Part shown: positions 35,480 through 44,926 of the stretch, piece after piece
Layout of the letters: every line of letters starts with the position of its first letter
How positions within the stretch are numbered: the first letter of the stretch is position 1
NCBI RefSeq assembly: GCF_000967915.1
Contig: NC_022549.1
Span: forward strand, 467,522-531,521
Reading direction: 5' to 3'
Source: Paracholeplasma brassicae
GTDB taxonomy: Bacteria; Bacillota_I; Bacilli_A; Acholeplasmatales; UBA5453
Length of the DNA: 64,000 nt
Translations under genes and position numbers: made by a program
Notes under the pieces: model-generated
What the model was told of the DNA's origin: nothing
Seen by the model: the letters and a program-made list of their open reading frames with translations, nothing else
The model's database searches: none

Positions 35480-35520
35480 ATATCGTACGAAAAAACATGA
35501 GAGAAATTACGAAAATACGA

Positions 35521-35534
35521 AAACGTTATCGTTT
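35521..35534 (+). promoter_or_regulatory. LacI-type operator, upstream copy
   Basis: AAACG-TTAT-CGTTT, a perfect inverted repeat with four-base centre, 97 bp before the -35 box. It has the same arms as the site at 35655. Confidence 0.75.
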
Positions 35535-35617
35535 AACAATTTCGTTTTTTTGTCTTTGTAACGCGAAAAGACAATTATTCGATAAAAAAGCGTTTACATT
35601 TTGGTTCTAATAATCGA

Positions 35618-35646
35618 TTGACAGGTGCTTTCGTTTGGTTTAAGAT
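35618..35646 (+). promoter_or_regulatory. Promoter of the cellobiose operon
   Basis: TTGACA, 17 bp, TAAGAT. The downstream operator starts nine bases after the -10 box. Confidence 0.8.
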
Positions 35647-35654
35647 GATTACGT

Positions 35655-35668
35655 AAACGATTTCGTTT
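35655..35668 (+). promoter_or_regulatory. LacI-type operator at the transcription start
   Basis: AAACG-ATTT-CGTTT, perfect arms, positioned at about +2 to +15. With the 35521 site it could hold a looped tetramer or two dimers. Confidence 0.78.
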
Positions 35669-35688
35669 TAAGATTGTAGGTGTTATGG

Positions 35689-36699
35689 ATGGTTAAACTG
35701 AAAGACATAGCTGAGGCACTAGGTGTATCAGTTGGTACGGTCAGTAAAGGATTAAGGCATAGTCATGAAATCAGTGAAGAAGTCACCGATAGAATCATTA
35801 GAAAAGCAAATGAATTAGGCTATATAGCGAATTCATCGGCTAGAAATCTAAAAACCAATCGGTCTTATGTCATTGGGGTGGTTTATGTCGATAAATCAAG
35901 AGCAGGACTAGGGCATGATTATTTTTCTACCATGCTATCAAGTATTAGAGACGAGTTATCACTGCACGGGTATGATTTCACCTTTGTGTCTAACACGATT
36001 GGTGAAAACAAATTATCTTACGTGAACCACGCAAGGTACCGTCGTTGTGATGGCGTCATTATCGTTACAGCAGATTTTAAAGAACCTGAAATCATTGAAC
36101 TGGTCGAATCTGAAATACCGGTCGTAACCATCGACCACGTATTTAATAATCGAAGTGCAATTCTATCAGACAATGACGAGGGTTTAGAACAAATCATTAA
36201 TTACGTGTATAAAAAAGGGCACAGAAAGATCGCCTTTATTCACGGTGAGGACACCGCAGTAACCGAACAACGCATTGCGTCATTTTATAAAGCGTGTGAG
36301 ACGTTACAAATTGAGGTGCCAAAGGACTACATTAAAGAAGCGCTCTATCATTTTCCTAAGCAAGCAGGCTTAAGAACGCGTGAGTTGCTTCAATTAAAGG
36401 AAAGACCAACCTGTATTATCTATCCAGACGATTACGCATTTATGGGTGGGTTAACTGAAATTGAAAAACATGGATTAAAAATTCCAGAAGACATTTCAGT
36501 CGTTGGGTATGATGGCATCTTCTTAAGCCGAATCTTAAGACCAATCTTGTGTTCTTATGTTCAAAATAGTACAGAAATCGGTAAACAAGCCGTCAATCGA
36601 CTATTAGAACAAATCGATAAACCCAAGTCGTTTATCAGAAAACCAGTACGAGTCAAAGGTGTGCTTCAAGAAGGGCAAACGGTCAAAGATATTCACTAA
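35689..36699 (+). CDS. LacI-family repressor, probably controlling the cellobiose operon
   Basis: 336 residues from ATG 35689. Helix-turn-helix VKLKDIAEALGVSVGTVSKGLR and hinge SARNLKTNRSYVIGVV. The periplasmic-binding-like effector domain has VDHVFNNRSAILSDND, HRKIAFIHGE, YPDDYAFMGG, and SVVGYDGIFLSRIL. Its own promoter contains two matching operators, so it is self-regulated and probably induced by cellobiose or a derivative. The hinge reads NLKT rather than the common LA pair. Confidence 0.93.
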   Translation: MVKLKDIAEALGVSVGTVSKGLRHSHEISEEVTDRIIRKANELGYIANSSARNLKTNRSYVIGVVYVDKSRAGLGHDYFSTMLSSIRDELSLHGYDFTFVSNTIGENKLSYVNHARYRRCDGVIIVTADFKEPEIIELVESEIPVVTIDHVFNNRSAILSDNDEGLEQIINYVYKKGHRKIAFIHGEDTAVTEQRIASFYKACETLQIEVPKDYIKEALYHFPKQAGLRTRELLQLKERPTCIIYPDDYAFMGGLTEIEKHGLKIPEDISVVGYDGIFLSRILRPILCSYVQNSTEIGKQAVNRLLEQIDKPKSFIRKPVRVKGVLQEGQTVKDIH

Positions 36700-36736
36700 T
36701 TACATAGCATAGACTATGAAGGGAGAAAAAAGAAGA

Positions 36737-38128
36737 ATGAAAAAAGTATTACTAATGATTATGGTAGTCCTACTTGGGATTACCGTCGTAAGTTGCGGCG
36801 AAGACACTAAGGTCGTAGCAACTGAAGAGGGTAAGGTATTAAACATTCGTGTTTGGAATACCGAATTCAAAGATCGCTTTAGAGCGTATTACCCAGGGTA
36901 TTTAGAAACTAAATCCAATGGGGATGACCTATTAGATGATGGTACAATCGTTAAATGGATTGAAGTAGCAAACGATCAAAACGGTTATCAAAACGCACTT
37001 GACGTAGCACTTCAAAATCAAGAAAGTGCAAAAGCCGATGACAAAGTTGATTTATTCTTAATTGAAGCTGACTATGCGAAGAAGTACGCTAATGCACAGT
37101 ACGCTCTTGATGTAATTGAAGATTTAAAGATTCCAGAATATTCACTTAGTCAACAATACCAATATACCAAAGACATCGTTACAGATGAAGATGGCATATT
37201 AAGAGCGGTTTCTTGGCAAGCAACCCCTGGACTATTTGCTTATCGTTCGGATATTGCTGAGGCTGTTTTAGGCACAAGTAATCCAGATGAAGTACAAGCA
37301 AAACTAGACACATGGGAAAAGTTTGATACTGTAGCTGCTCAAATGAAAGCACAAGAATACTTAATGCTTTCTGGTTTTGATGATGCGTATCGTACATTCT
37401 CAAATAACATGAGTGCCCCTTGGGTAGATGCAAACGATAACGTGGTCTTAGATCAACAAATCCTTAATTGGATCAAACAAACCAAAGAGTATGCAACAAA
37501 TGGTTATAACCACGGAACAAAACTTTGGGATTCACAATGGAGTGCTGACCAAGGTCCTACTGGTAATGTCTTTGGTTTCTTCTATTCAACTTGGGGAATT
37601 AATTTTACATTACTAGGTAACTCCTTAGAAGACGCTGATGGTCCAAAAGAAGTCGGTAATGGTCTTTATGGTAAATGGCGCGTGGTTCAAGGACCTGCTA
37701 GTTATTACTGGGGTGGTACTTGGTTAGTTGGTGCTAAAGGCACAGACAACCCAACACTCGTTAGAGATATTATGTTGAAGTTAACTGCTAATGAAAAGAT
37801 CATGAAACAAGTGACTTTAGATGTTGAAGATTACACAAATAACCAAAAAGCAATGAACGCATTAGCACAAGATGAAACGTATGGTTCACCATTCCTTGGT
37901 GGTCAAAACCATGTCAAACTATTTAATCAAAGTGCTGGCGATATCGATATGTCAAACATTTCACCTTATGACCAAGGGCTTAACGAAGGCATTCAAACCG
38001 CATTTAGAGATTATTTCTTAGGTACGATTACGTTTGAACAAGCGTGGGCAGCCTTTAAAGAATCATCAACCACCAAATACCCTGAATTGAAATTTGGTGC
38101 AACACCACAAGATCCATTTGCAGCTTAA
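36737..38128 (+). CDS. Solute-binding lipoprotein, probable cellobiose/cello-oligosaccharide importer
   Basis: 463 residues from ATG 36737, with GGGAG nine bases upstream. Signal peptide with lipobox VVSC (Cys20). Family 1 binding-protein layout with aromatic-rich ligand region (SYYWGGTWLVGAKG, YSTWGINFTLLG). Followed by two permeases and a cellobiose phosphorylase, so beta-1,4-glucobiose is the probable ligand. Confidence 0.91.
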   Translation: MKKVLLMIMVVLLGITVVSCGEDTKVVATEEGKVLNIRVWNTEFKDRFRAYYPGYLETKSNGDDLLDDGTIVKWIEVANDQNGYQNALDVALQNQESAKADDKVDLFLIEADYAKKYANAQYALDVIEDLKIPEYSLSQQYQYTKDIVTDEDGILRAVSWQATPGLFAYRSDIAEAVLGTSNPDEVQAKLDTWEKFDTVAAQMKAQEYLMLSGFDDAYRTFSNNMSAPWVDANDNVVLDQQILNWIKQTKEYATNGYNHGTKLWDSQWSADQGPTGNVFGFFYSTWGINFTLLGNSLEDADGPKEVGNGLYGKWRVVQGPASYYWGGTWLVGAKGTDNPTLVRDIMLKLTANEKIMKQVTLDVEDYTNNQKAMNALAQDETYGSPFLGGQNHVKLFNQSAGDIDMSNISPYDQGLNEGIQTAFRDYFLGTITFEQAWAAFKESSTTKYPELKFGATPQDPFAA

Positions 38129-38193
38129 TCATTAAGTCGGACAATAGGGGGAATGATTCCCCCTATTACCGATTATAAAGGAGAAAAAGAGCC

Positions 38194-39129
38194 ATGAACA
38201 AACGAAAATCCAAAATAAATTATAATAAATGGGGTTACCGTTTTATTATGCCATTTATTATCATCTATGTTCTATTTTCAATCATCCCACTCTTACAAAC
38301 CCTGTACTATAGCTTTTTTGAGTACTATTACCGGTTTGGCGGGGCACAAAAGGTAGGACCTAACTTTGCTTTTTTTGATAATTACATCAAGGTTTTTACT
38401 GAAGGGAAATTCTTTAAATATTTTTACAACACAATGTCGATTTGGGTCTTAGGGTTTCTACCACAGTTGATCGTATCCTTACTCTTAGCGCTTTGGTTTA
38501 CCTCGACGAGACTTAATATTCGTGGTCAACGTTTCTTTAAAACCGTGATCTACATGCCGAACTTAGTCATGGCATCGGCATTTTCATTGCTTTTTCTAAG
38601 GCTATTTGCGAATAACGGTCCAGTAACCAACATGCTCTTTGAAAGTGGGCTTTTAAATGAGACGTTTAGTTTTATTGATAAAGCCGTGCCGACAAGACTT
38701 CTTATATCGTTTATGAACTTTTTAATGTGGTTTGGTAATACAACGATTCTATTGATGGCAGGCATTATGGGCATTGATCAAAGTATTATTGAGTCGGCTC
38801 AAGTGGATGGCGCAAGTGCCTCGCAGGCGTTTCGTAAAATTGTCTTACCACTGTTAAAACCAATTTTACTCTTTGTGATGATTACCTCGCTTGTTGGCGG
38901 TATACAGCTCTTTGATATTCCTCAAATATTCACTTCTGGTACAGGTGGGCCTGAGGCAAAAGCAATGACTGTTATGATGTACATTAGTACCCTTTTAGGC
39001 CCATCAAAACAATATGGTCTTGCAGGTGCTGTCTCAACGGTACTATTCTTGATTACAGCAATTATCTCAATTACCTTCTTTTATTTCTTTAACAGAGAAT
39101 CCTTCAAAAAAGGAGGCGATGTGAGATGA
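38194..39129 (+). CDS. Sugar ABC permease, MalF-like
   Basis: 311 residues, six spans. EAA loop IIESAQVDGASASQAFRKIVLPLLKP. The typical TSGTGGPEAKAMTVMMYIS segment of MalF-like subunits is present. First of the permease pair; AAAGGAG precedes it. Overlaps the next permease by four bases. Confidence 0.94.
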   Translation: MNKRKSKINYNKWGYRFIMPFIIIYVLFSIIPLLQTLYYSFFEYYYRFGGAQKVGPNFAFFDNYIKVFTEGKFFKYFYNTMSIWVLGFLPQLIVSLLLALWFTSTRLNIRGQRFFKTVIYMPNLVMASAFSLLFLRLFANNGPVTNMLFESGLLNETFSFIDKAVPTRLLISFMNFLMWFGNTTILLMAGIMGIDQSIIESAQVDGASASQAFRKIVLPLLKPILLFVMITSLVGGIQLFDIPQIFTSGTGGPEAKAMTVMMYISTLLGPSKQYGLAGAVSTVLFLITAIISITFFYFFNRESFKKGGDVR

Positions 39130-39977
39130 ACAAACAAGCAAGAGTGAACTTGTTTCTTCAAAAATTAATGGTGTATACCACACTAGTTTTGTTTGCGGTT
39201 GTTGTTTTATTCTTATTTTACACACTATTTGTCAATTCGAGTCGAAGCCACTTTGACATTCAAAAAGGCTTCTCGTTATTGCCATCTGATCATCTAATTA
39301 GAAACTTTAATAAGCTCGTGGCTAATAAAAACATCAACGTATTTAATGCGATGAAAAATAGCTTAATCATCGCACTTAGTTCGGCAGTGCTAACTACTTA
39401 TGTGAGTAGCTTAACGGCTTATGGTATTCACTTATACCGGTTTAAAGGCAGACAATTCGTTTATATGTTTATTTTAGCGGTCATGATGATTCCATCTCAA
39501 ATTGCTAACATTGGGCTAGTGACGATTTTGTATCATTTAAACTTAGTGGATAACTTTTATGTGATTGTTTTGCCTGGGGTTGCAGCCCCAGCCACGTTCT
39601 TTTTCATCAAACAGTACATGGATTCGATTTTGCCTTTTGAGGTCATCGAATCGGCACGTATGGATGGATCAAAAGAACTACAAACGTTTCACCGTATTGC
39701 ACTACCGATGATTAAACCAGCCTTAGCGGTTCAGTTTATCTTTGCGTTTGTGGCCTCATGGAATAATTTTTTCTTACCAAGCTTGGTCATCCAATCGCCT
39801 AGTAAAAGAACCATTCCAATTGTGATATCGCTATTAAAGAGTTCAAGCCCAGACACGTTTGATCTAGGTCCGATCTTTGTCTTTATGTCCTTAGCGATTT
39901 TCCCAATGTTGTTTGTCTATTTGATTTTCTCTAAACAAATTATTAAAGGCGTCACACTTGGCAGTGTGAAAGGCTAG
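39126..39977 (+). CDS. Sugar ABC permease, MalG-like
   Basis: 283 residues, six spans. EAA loop EVIESARMDGSKELQTFHRIALPMIKP, SWNNFFLPSLV, and C-terminal SKQIIKGVTLGSVKG. ATGA overlap with the preceding permease shows coupled translation. The needed ATPase is not in this operon. Confidence 0.94.
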   Translation: MNKQARVNLFLQKLMVYTTLVLFAVVVLFLFYTLFVNSSRSHFDIQKGFSLLPSDHLIRNFNKLVANKNINVFNAMKNSLIIALSSAVLTTYVSSLTAYGIHLYRFKGRQFVYMFILAVMMIPSQIANIGLVTILYHLNLVDNFYVIVLPGVAAPATFFFIKQYMDSILPFEVIESARMDGSKELQTFHRIALPMIKPALAVQFIFAFVASWNNFFLPSLVIQSPSKRTIPIVISLLKSSSPDTFDLGPIFVFMSLAIFPMLFVYLIFSKQIIKGVTLGSVKG

Positions 39978-39989
39978 AAAGAGGCTACT

Positions 39990-42407
39990 ATGGATTATGG
40001 CTATTTTAATGACCAAGACAAAACGTATGTGATCAAAACCCCTTATACCCCATACCCGTGGATTAACTATCTTGGGTCATCAGACTATTTTGTGTTGTTT
40101 TCTAACACCGCTGGTGGCTATTCCTTTTACAAGGATGCCAAAGAAAGACGTATCACTCGGTTTCGGTATAATAACGTGCCTGTGGATAACGAAGGCAGGT
40201 ATTTCTACATCAAAGATGAAACCGATGTCTGGAATATTGGTGCAAGACCAACCAACACACCACTTGATTTTTATGAGGCAAAAGTGGGGCTTGGATATAC
40301 AATCATTACTTCAAGAAAAAACCAAATATACGCGACTCAAAAAGCATTTGTTCCGCTAGGTTTTACTGGCGAGGTTCAACAAATCACGTTAAAGAATGAA
40401 GGAAAGACTACAAAGACAATCTCACTTTATAGTTACGTAGAGTTTGCCTTGTGGGATGCGTATGATGACATGACAAACTTTCAACGCAACTATTCGTGCG
40501 GTGAAGTGTTTGTTGATAAGAACAGCATTTACCACATCACTGAATATAGAGAAAGAAGAAATCATTATGCGTTTGTTCATGTAAACCAACCAATCGATTC
40601 GTTTGATACTGATCGTGACGCGTTTCTTGGCATGTATCGTGACGTTAAAAACCCAATTGGTATTGAGTCTAATGAATTATCAAACTCGGTAGCGGATGGG
40701 TGGCATCCATGCGCAGCAACTAAACTTAGCATCACTTTAAAACCAAACGAAGAAAAACAATTGATTTATTTGATTGGATACGGTGAAAATAAACCTGAAG
40801 ATAAGTACATTGATGGTAAAATCAACCAAACCAAGGCAAAAGAAATGATCAATCAAATGTCTACGAGTAAACAAGTAGACGATGCGTTTGAAAGTTTAAG
40901 CGTGTACTGGGAAAATAGACTTTCAAAGTATCAAATAAAATCAAACGAACCTAAATTAGACCGAATGGTCAATATTTGGAATCAATACCAAACCGCAACG
41001 ACCTATAATCTATCAAGAAGTGCGTCTTATTTTGAGTCTGGGGTTGGTAGAGGCATGGGCTTTAGAGATTCGAATCAAGACTTACTTGGTTTTATGCACA
41101 TGGATTATGACAAGACTAGAGAAAGAATACTTGATTTGGCATCCACCCTTTTACGAGATGGCGGTGCTTATCATCAATACTCACCACTCACAAAAAAAGG
41201 AAACACACTTTTAGGTACTGGGTTTAATGATGACCCGAACTGGTTGATTTTATCGGTATGTGAATACATCAAAGAATCAGGTGATTTCTTGATTCTAGAT
41301 GAAGTGATTCCTTACGAATCCAATTTGCTTTATACAGGCACTTTAAAAGAACACTTGGATTTATGTTTTGATAAAGTCTCGTTAAACTTAGGGTCACATG
41401 GATTACCACTGATCGGAAGAGCCGACTGGAATGACTGTTTAAATCTAAACTGTTTTTCTAGTGAACCTGGCGAATCCTTTCAAACAGTTCAAAACAAAGG
41501 CGATGGTAAAGTTGCAGAATCCATCTTTATTGCTGGACTCTTTGTCTATGCAACCAAACCCTATGTTGAGTTACTTAACCGCCTTGGATTACATGATGAA
41601 GCCTTCTTAAAACAACAAGTCATCAACAAAATGACCGATGCGGTTGTGAAGCACGGTTATGACGAGTCTTGGTTCTTAAGAGCGTATGACGCTTATGGAC
41701 AAAAAGTTGGGTCAAAAGAAAATACCTTCGGCAAAATCTTCATTGAACCACAAGGTATGTGTGTGATGGCTGAAATTGGACTAGAAGACGGTAAAGCATT
41801 AAAAGCCCTTGATAGCGCATGGCATCACTTAGGAACCAACCACGGGATGGTTCTAAACTACCCCGCTTATCAAACGTATGACATTAAACTAGGTGAGATT
41901 AGTTCCTACCCACCAGGGTATAAAGAAAATGGTGGTATCTTCTGTCATAATAACCCGTGGGTGATGATCGCAGAAACGGTCTTGGGTCGAAATGAGCAAG
42001 CCTACCGTCTCTACAAACAAATCGCACCGGCATTTATTGAAGATCAAACAAAGCTTCATAAAACAGAACCCTACGTCTATTCACAAATGATCGCTGGCAA
42101 AGAAGCCAAAAATCATGGGCAAGCCAAAAACTCTTGGTTGACTGGGACGTCGGCGTGGAACTTTGTGGCGATAGCCAAATACATTTTAGGGATTAGACCA
42201 AATTACGATGGTTTAATCATCGATCCTAAACTACCAAATGAGATAAAAGAACTTGAGGTAAAAAGAGTAGTCAGGGGCGTCACTTATCACATCTCTGTAT
42301 TAAGAGGACCTAAGAAGGGATTATACATCGATGATAAATACGTCTCGGATCATGAAATTCCTTATGAGTTAACTAAAAAAGACATTTACGTAAAAGCCTA
42401 CATCTAA
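39990..42407 (+). CDS. Cellobiose phosphorylase, GH94
   Basis: 805 residues, matching the family at about 800-825. N-terminal block TPYTPYPWINYLGSSDYFVLFSNTAGGYSFYKDAKERRITRFRYNNVP is near-diagnostic of cellobiose phosphorylases. Also RGMGFRDSNQDLLGFM, the catalytic Asp in GRADWNDCLN (about residue 482), and the C-terminal WLTGTSAWNFVA. It splits cellobiose with phosphate into glucose-1-phosphate and glucose in the cytoplasm, conserving bond energy. Related GH94 enzymes act on other beta-disaccharides, but the N-terminal match favours cellobiose. Confidence 0.9.
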   Translation: MDYGYFNDQDKTYVIKTPYTPYPWINYLGSSDYFVLFSNTAGGYSFYKDAKERRITRFRYNNVPVDNEGRYFYIKDETDVWNIGARPTNTPLDFYEAKVGLGYTIITSRKNQIYATQKAFVPLGFTGEVQQITLKNEGKTTKTISLYSYVEFALWDAYDDMTNFQRNYSCGEVFVDKNSIYHITEYRERRNHYAFVHVNQPIDSFDTDRDAFLGMYRDVKNPIGIESNELSNSVADGWHPCAATKLSITLKPNEEKQLIYLIGYGENKPEDKYIDGKINQTKAKEMINQMSTSKQVDDAFESLSVYWENRLSKYQIKSNEPKLDRMVNIWNQYQTATTYNLSRSASYFESGVGRGMGFRDSNQDLLGFMHMDYDKTRERILDLASTLLRDGGAYHQYSPLTKKGNTLLGTGFNDDPNWLILSVCEYIKESGDFLILDEVIPYESNLLYTGTLKEHLDLCFDKVSLNLGSHGLPLIGRADWNDCLNLNCFSSEPGESFQTVQNKGDGKVAESIFIAGLFVYATKPYVELLNRLGLHDEAFLKQQVINKMTDAVVKHGYDESWFLRAYDAYGQKVGSKENTFGKIFIEPQGMCVMAEIGLEDGKALKALDSAWHHLGTNHGMVLNYPAYQTYDIKLGEISSYPPGYKENGGIFCHNNPWVMIAETVLGRNEQAYRLYKQIAPAFIEDQTKLHKTEPYVYSQMIAGKEAKNHGQAKNSWLTGTSAWNFVAIAKYILGIRPNYDGLIIDPKLPNEIKELEVKRVVRGVTYHISVLRGPKKGLYIDDKYVSDHEIPYELTKKDIYVKAYI

Positions 42408-42430
42408 TTTTTTTCCTTTTCCTACAGAAG

Positions 42431-42456
42431 AACCGAACCCCCTTCGGTTTTTCTTT
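42431..42456 (+). terminator. Terminator of the cellobiose operon
   Basis: AACCGAA / TTCGGTT with CCCCC loop and T-rich tail. Confidence 0.83.
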
Positions 42457-42468
42457 TGGCTAATGTTA

Positions 42469-42477
42469 TGATACAAT
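42469..42477 (+). promoter_or_regulatory. Extended -10 promoter of the MazG-like gene
   Basis: TGATACAAT, 26 bp before the start; -35 poor. Confidence 0.5.
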
Positions 42478-42503
42478 TTGTTTAGAAGAAATGAGGGATT
42501 AAG

Positions 42504-42794
42504 ATGGAAGACATTAAATTAAAATTACGTGCGTTTGCACAAGAAAGAGACTGGCTTGAATACCATACCAAAGAGAATCTAGCAAAATCAATTGTGATTG
42601 AGGCTTCAGAACTCTTACTGAATTATCAGTGGGGCAGTGTTGAAAAAGACGTCCTTAACGTCAAAGAAGAACTTGCGGATATCATGATCTACTCAATCAT
42701 GCTTGCGGATAAATACGGATTTGACATTAAAGAAATGATTGAAGAAAAGATTGAAAAAAACGCAATCAAATACCCAGCAATTAAATCAAAATAA
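42504..42794 (+). CDS. MazG-like nucleotide pyrophosphohydrolase
   Basis: 96 residues. The family metal motif is split as VIEASELLLNYQW and VKEELADIMIYSIMLADKYG (ExxE...ExxD), as in short dCTPase/RS21-C6-type enzymes. It cleaves non-canonical or surplus NTPs to NMP and pyrophosphate. Single gene between two terminators. Confidence 0.88.
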   Translation: MEDIKLKLRAFAQERDWLEYHTKENLAKSIVIEASELLLNYQWGSVEKDVLNVKEELADIMIYSIMLADKYGFDIKEMIEEKIEKNAIKYPAIKSK

Positions 42795-42820
42795 AAACTA
42801 TCAGTCGGTAGTTTTTTCTT
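42794..42820 (+). terminator. Terminator of the MazG-like gene
   Basis: AAAACTATC / GGTAGTTTT with AGTC loop and T run. Confidence 0.82.
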
Positions 42821-42875
42821 TTTTATAGAGTAAAAATAGATCTTTTAGCTATCTATTAGATGGAGGATCTAAACA

Positions 42876-43166
42876 ATGAAAAACTATTATATTACCAAAC
42901 ACGTATTTAATGAAATTCCGCATGCCTTATTATTGCTGATACAAACGCTTTCTCTCGAGAGGTTGTATCAAAACTTAGACTACCTACAAGTATTTGAAAC
43001 AAAAAGAGAAAAAGATCGATTGGTTTTAAGACAACGAAGTGAAGTGCCTTATTATTTAAAAGAGGTCTTTCTTGATGAGGCGATGGTTGAGGGCTTAAGT
43101 GATTTTAAAATCTATGTGATTGAAACCGATTTAGATGTGACAATGTTATTTGCACATGAGTATTGA
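42876..43166 (+). CDS. Small DUF960-like protein
   Basis: 96 residues, strong GGAGG site. The pattern EIPHALLLLIQTL, DYLQVFET, and KIYVIETDLDVTMLFAHEY matches my memory of DUF960, a small Bacillota family of unknown function. An inverted repeat AATAGAT-N9-ATCTATT (42835-42857) lies just before its ribosome site and may be an operator. No link to neighbours is evident. Confidence 0.65.
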   Translation: MKNYYITKHVFNEIPHALLLLIQTLSLERLYQNLDYLQVFETKREKDRLVLRQRSEVPYYLKEVFLDEAMVEGLSDFKIYVIETDLDVTMLFAHEY

Positions 43167-43233
43167 GTAAGTCAAGAAAATAACAGTGCTCAGCATTAAT
43201 TTTTGAAATCAAGAAAAAAGAAGTTTAAATAAC

Positions 43234-43262
43234 TTGAAAAATGTAAGCGAATACAATATAAT
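43234..43262 (+). promoter_or_regulatory. Promoter of the large polysaccharide operon
   Basis: TTGAAA, 17 bp, TATAAT. Start about 43269, leaving a leader of about 160 nt with two operators and a long stem. Confidence 0.82.
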
Positions 43263-43276
43263 GAAAGTGAATAAGA

Positions 43277-43294
43277 TATCGAAACGTTTTGATA
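43277..43294 (+). promoter_or_regulatory. LacI-type operator O1 of the large operon
   Basis: TATCGAAACGTTTTGATA, near-perfect palindrome, about +8 to +25. Confidence 0.78.
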
Positions 43295-43319
43295 GTGATT
43301 ACCACTTAGTTTATTTTTC

Positions 43320-43379
43320 TAACTGTAACACCGCTTTAGCATTCATAATATGATTGTTTTCTAGAGTTCGTTACAGTTA
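43320..43379 (+). promoter_or_regulatory. Leader stem between the two operators
   Basis: TAACTGTAAC (43320-43329) pairs perfectly with GTTACAGTTA (43370-43379), closing a 40-nt loop in the untranslated leader. It has no T run, so an RNA-stability or folding role is more likely than termination. Confidence 0.55.
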
Positions 43380-43389
43380 AGTGTTTTAG

Positions 43390-43407
43390 TTTCGAAACGT
43401 TTCGAGA
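43390..43407 (+). promoter_or_regulatory. LacI-type operator O2 of the large operon
   Basis: Core CGAAACGTTTCG is a perfect 12-bp palindrome, 113 bp from O1 centre to centre and just before the ribosome site of the first gene. Suited to repression by looping or roadblock. Confidence 0.8.
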
Positions 43408-43431
43408 GCCGATGGCTAGAGGAGGAAAAGA

Positions 43432-44904
43432 ATGAAAAAAGTTTTAAGTTTACTGGTTTTTTCCCTTTTTGCACTTACATTAAGTGCCTGTAAAGACGAT
43501 AAACCAAAAGACGATCGTACCGTCATTACGTATGCGGCATGGAATCTTGGTCTTCAAGAAGATAACAACATTGAGCGCCGTATGATTACGGCATTTATGG
43601 AAAAATACCCAGACATTCGTGTGGATGTCATTGAACGCCCACGCATTGTGAATGAAGAAGGCATCGAAGAAGATTCCACTTGGGATCAATTCTTCTCAAA
43701 TCAAGCATCAATTGGTAAGATGCCAGATGTCTTTCAAGTCGATGTGGTCATTAAGGCGATACTCAATGGTTGGGCAGAAGATATCTCAGCTCAAGCAAAT
43801 GCGGATAATGAATTCTTAAGCATTTCAGAAGACATCAGAAATGATGCTCAGTTTGGGGATAAGTTATTTGCTTTACCACAAGCGATGTTCTACATGGGGT
43901 TTTTCATTAACCGTACCATCATCGATGAACGTAACGCAGATATCCCTACTTACGGTGTAACCTATGATAAATTAATGCAAATAGCTCAACAAGCCGCAAA
44001 AGCACCCGTTCAAGGTGGTGACGGGATTGCCGGTATTGATGGGGTCAACGACTTAATTGGTTGGTTACCTGCACAATACGACCAAAGTCTAGGTTGGTTT
44101 ACTTATAATGAATCTGGGTACCATTTTGATTCACCTGCGTTTGCTACAGCGATGGCAGAACAACAAAAATACTTTGGTAGTTCACAAAGTGCTTACACTG
44201 GCTATGTGCTTGAAACCCAAGGCAACCCTGACATCAACGGTGGCATTACGGTAGAAGATCGTTATGGCACAGGGAATGTCTTTGAACTTGGCAAACAAGC
44301 CATTACTTACGCAGGTAGTTATAATCTACGTAACTGGTTGAGTTTTACACTAGATGAAAAACGTGGGTTATATAACCATGACATCGATTTTATTGGTACA
44401 CCTGCGGTAATGGTTGGAGAATCACTTGTTAACCGTATTCCAGTCATTCTGGATTACATTGCGGTTGGACAAGGCACAAAGAATCAAGAAGAAGCTTACT
44501 TGTTTGCTAAATGGATGGGCTTTGGTGTGGAAGGTTACACGAAGCGTTTAGATATTGCGAAAAACTTCCCACAAGCCGGTGCGGTCAACTTCGCTCCGAT
44601 TGTAGCAAACGAAACATTGGTCGATCAATACTTTGATTTATACCCAACACTCGTTGAGTTTGAAAAAATTGTTCGTAATCATGATGCCTTCATTATTGAA
44701 AGCTTAGCGAAAACTGTGCCAGGTTATGTCAATTCAAGATGGCAAGGCAGATATAGTGCAGAGCTCAATATGTCTCAAGCACTCGATCAAATTAGAGATG
44801 GTAATATCTCACTAGCGGATGCGCTTGCGGCTGGGTTAAATACCAGAGCAAATACGGAATACACAATTGTTAAAGCGCAATTAGACGCAAAACTAGAAGA
44901 ATAA
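43432..44904 (+). CDS. Solute-binding lipoprotein of the large polysaccharide locus
   Basis: 490 residues. Lipobox LSAC, Cys20, then a Lys/Asp spacer. Family 1 binding protein with VITYAAWNLGLQEDNN start, FALPQAMFYMGFFINRT, and YLFAKWMGFG. GAGGAGG precedes ATG. First gene after the regulated promoter, so it should be the most abundant product. Which of the two downstream permease pairs it serves is not evident. Confidence 0.92.
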   Translation: MKKVLSLLVFSLFALTLSACKDDKPKDDRTVITYAAWNLGLQEDNNIERRMITAFMEKYPDIRVDVIERPRIVNEEGIEEDSTWDQFFSNQASIGKMPDVFQVDVVIKAILNGWAEDISAQANADNEFLSISEDIRNDAQFGDKLFALPQAMFYMGFFINRTIIDERNADIPTYGVTYDKLMQIAQQAAKAPVQGGDGIAGIDGVNDLIGWLPAQYDQSLGWFTYNESGYHFDSPAFATAMAEQQKYFGSSQSAYTGYVLETQGNPDINGGITVEDRYGTGNVFELGKQAITYAGSYNLRNWLSFTLDEKRGLYNHDIDFIGTPAVMVGESLVNRIPVILDYIAVGQGTKNQEEAYLFAKWMGFGVEGYTKRLDIAKNFPQAGAVNFAPIVANETLVDQYFDLYPTLVEFEKIVRNHDAFIIESLAKTVPGYVNSRWQGRYSAELNMSQALDQIRDGNISLADALAAGLNTRANTEYTIVKAQLDAKLEE

Positions 44905-44926
44905 ATATTAGATGAGGTGGAATAAG

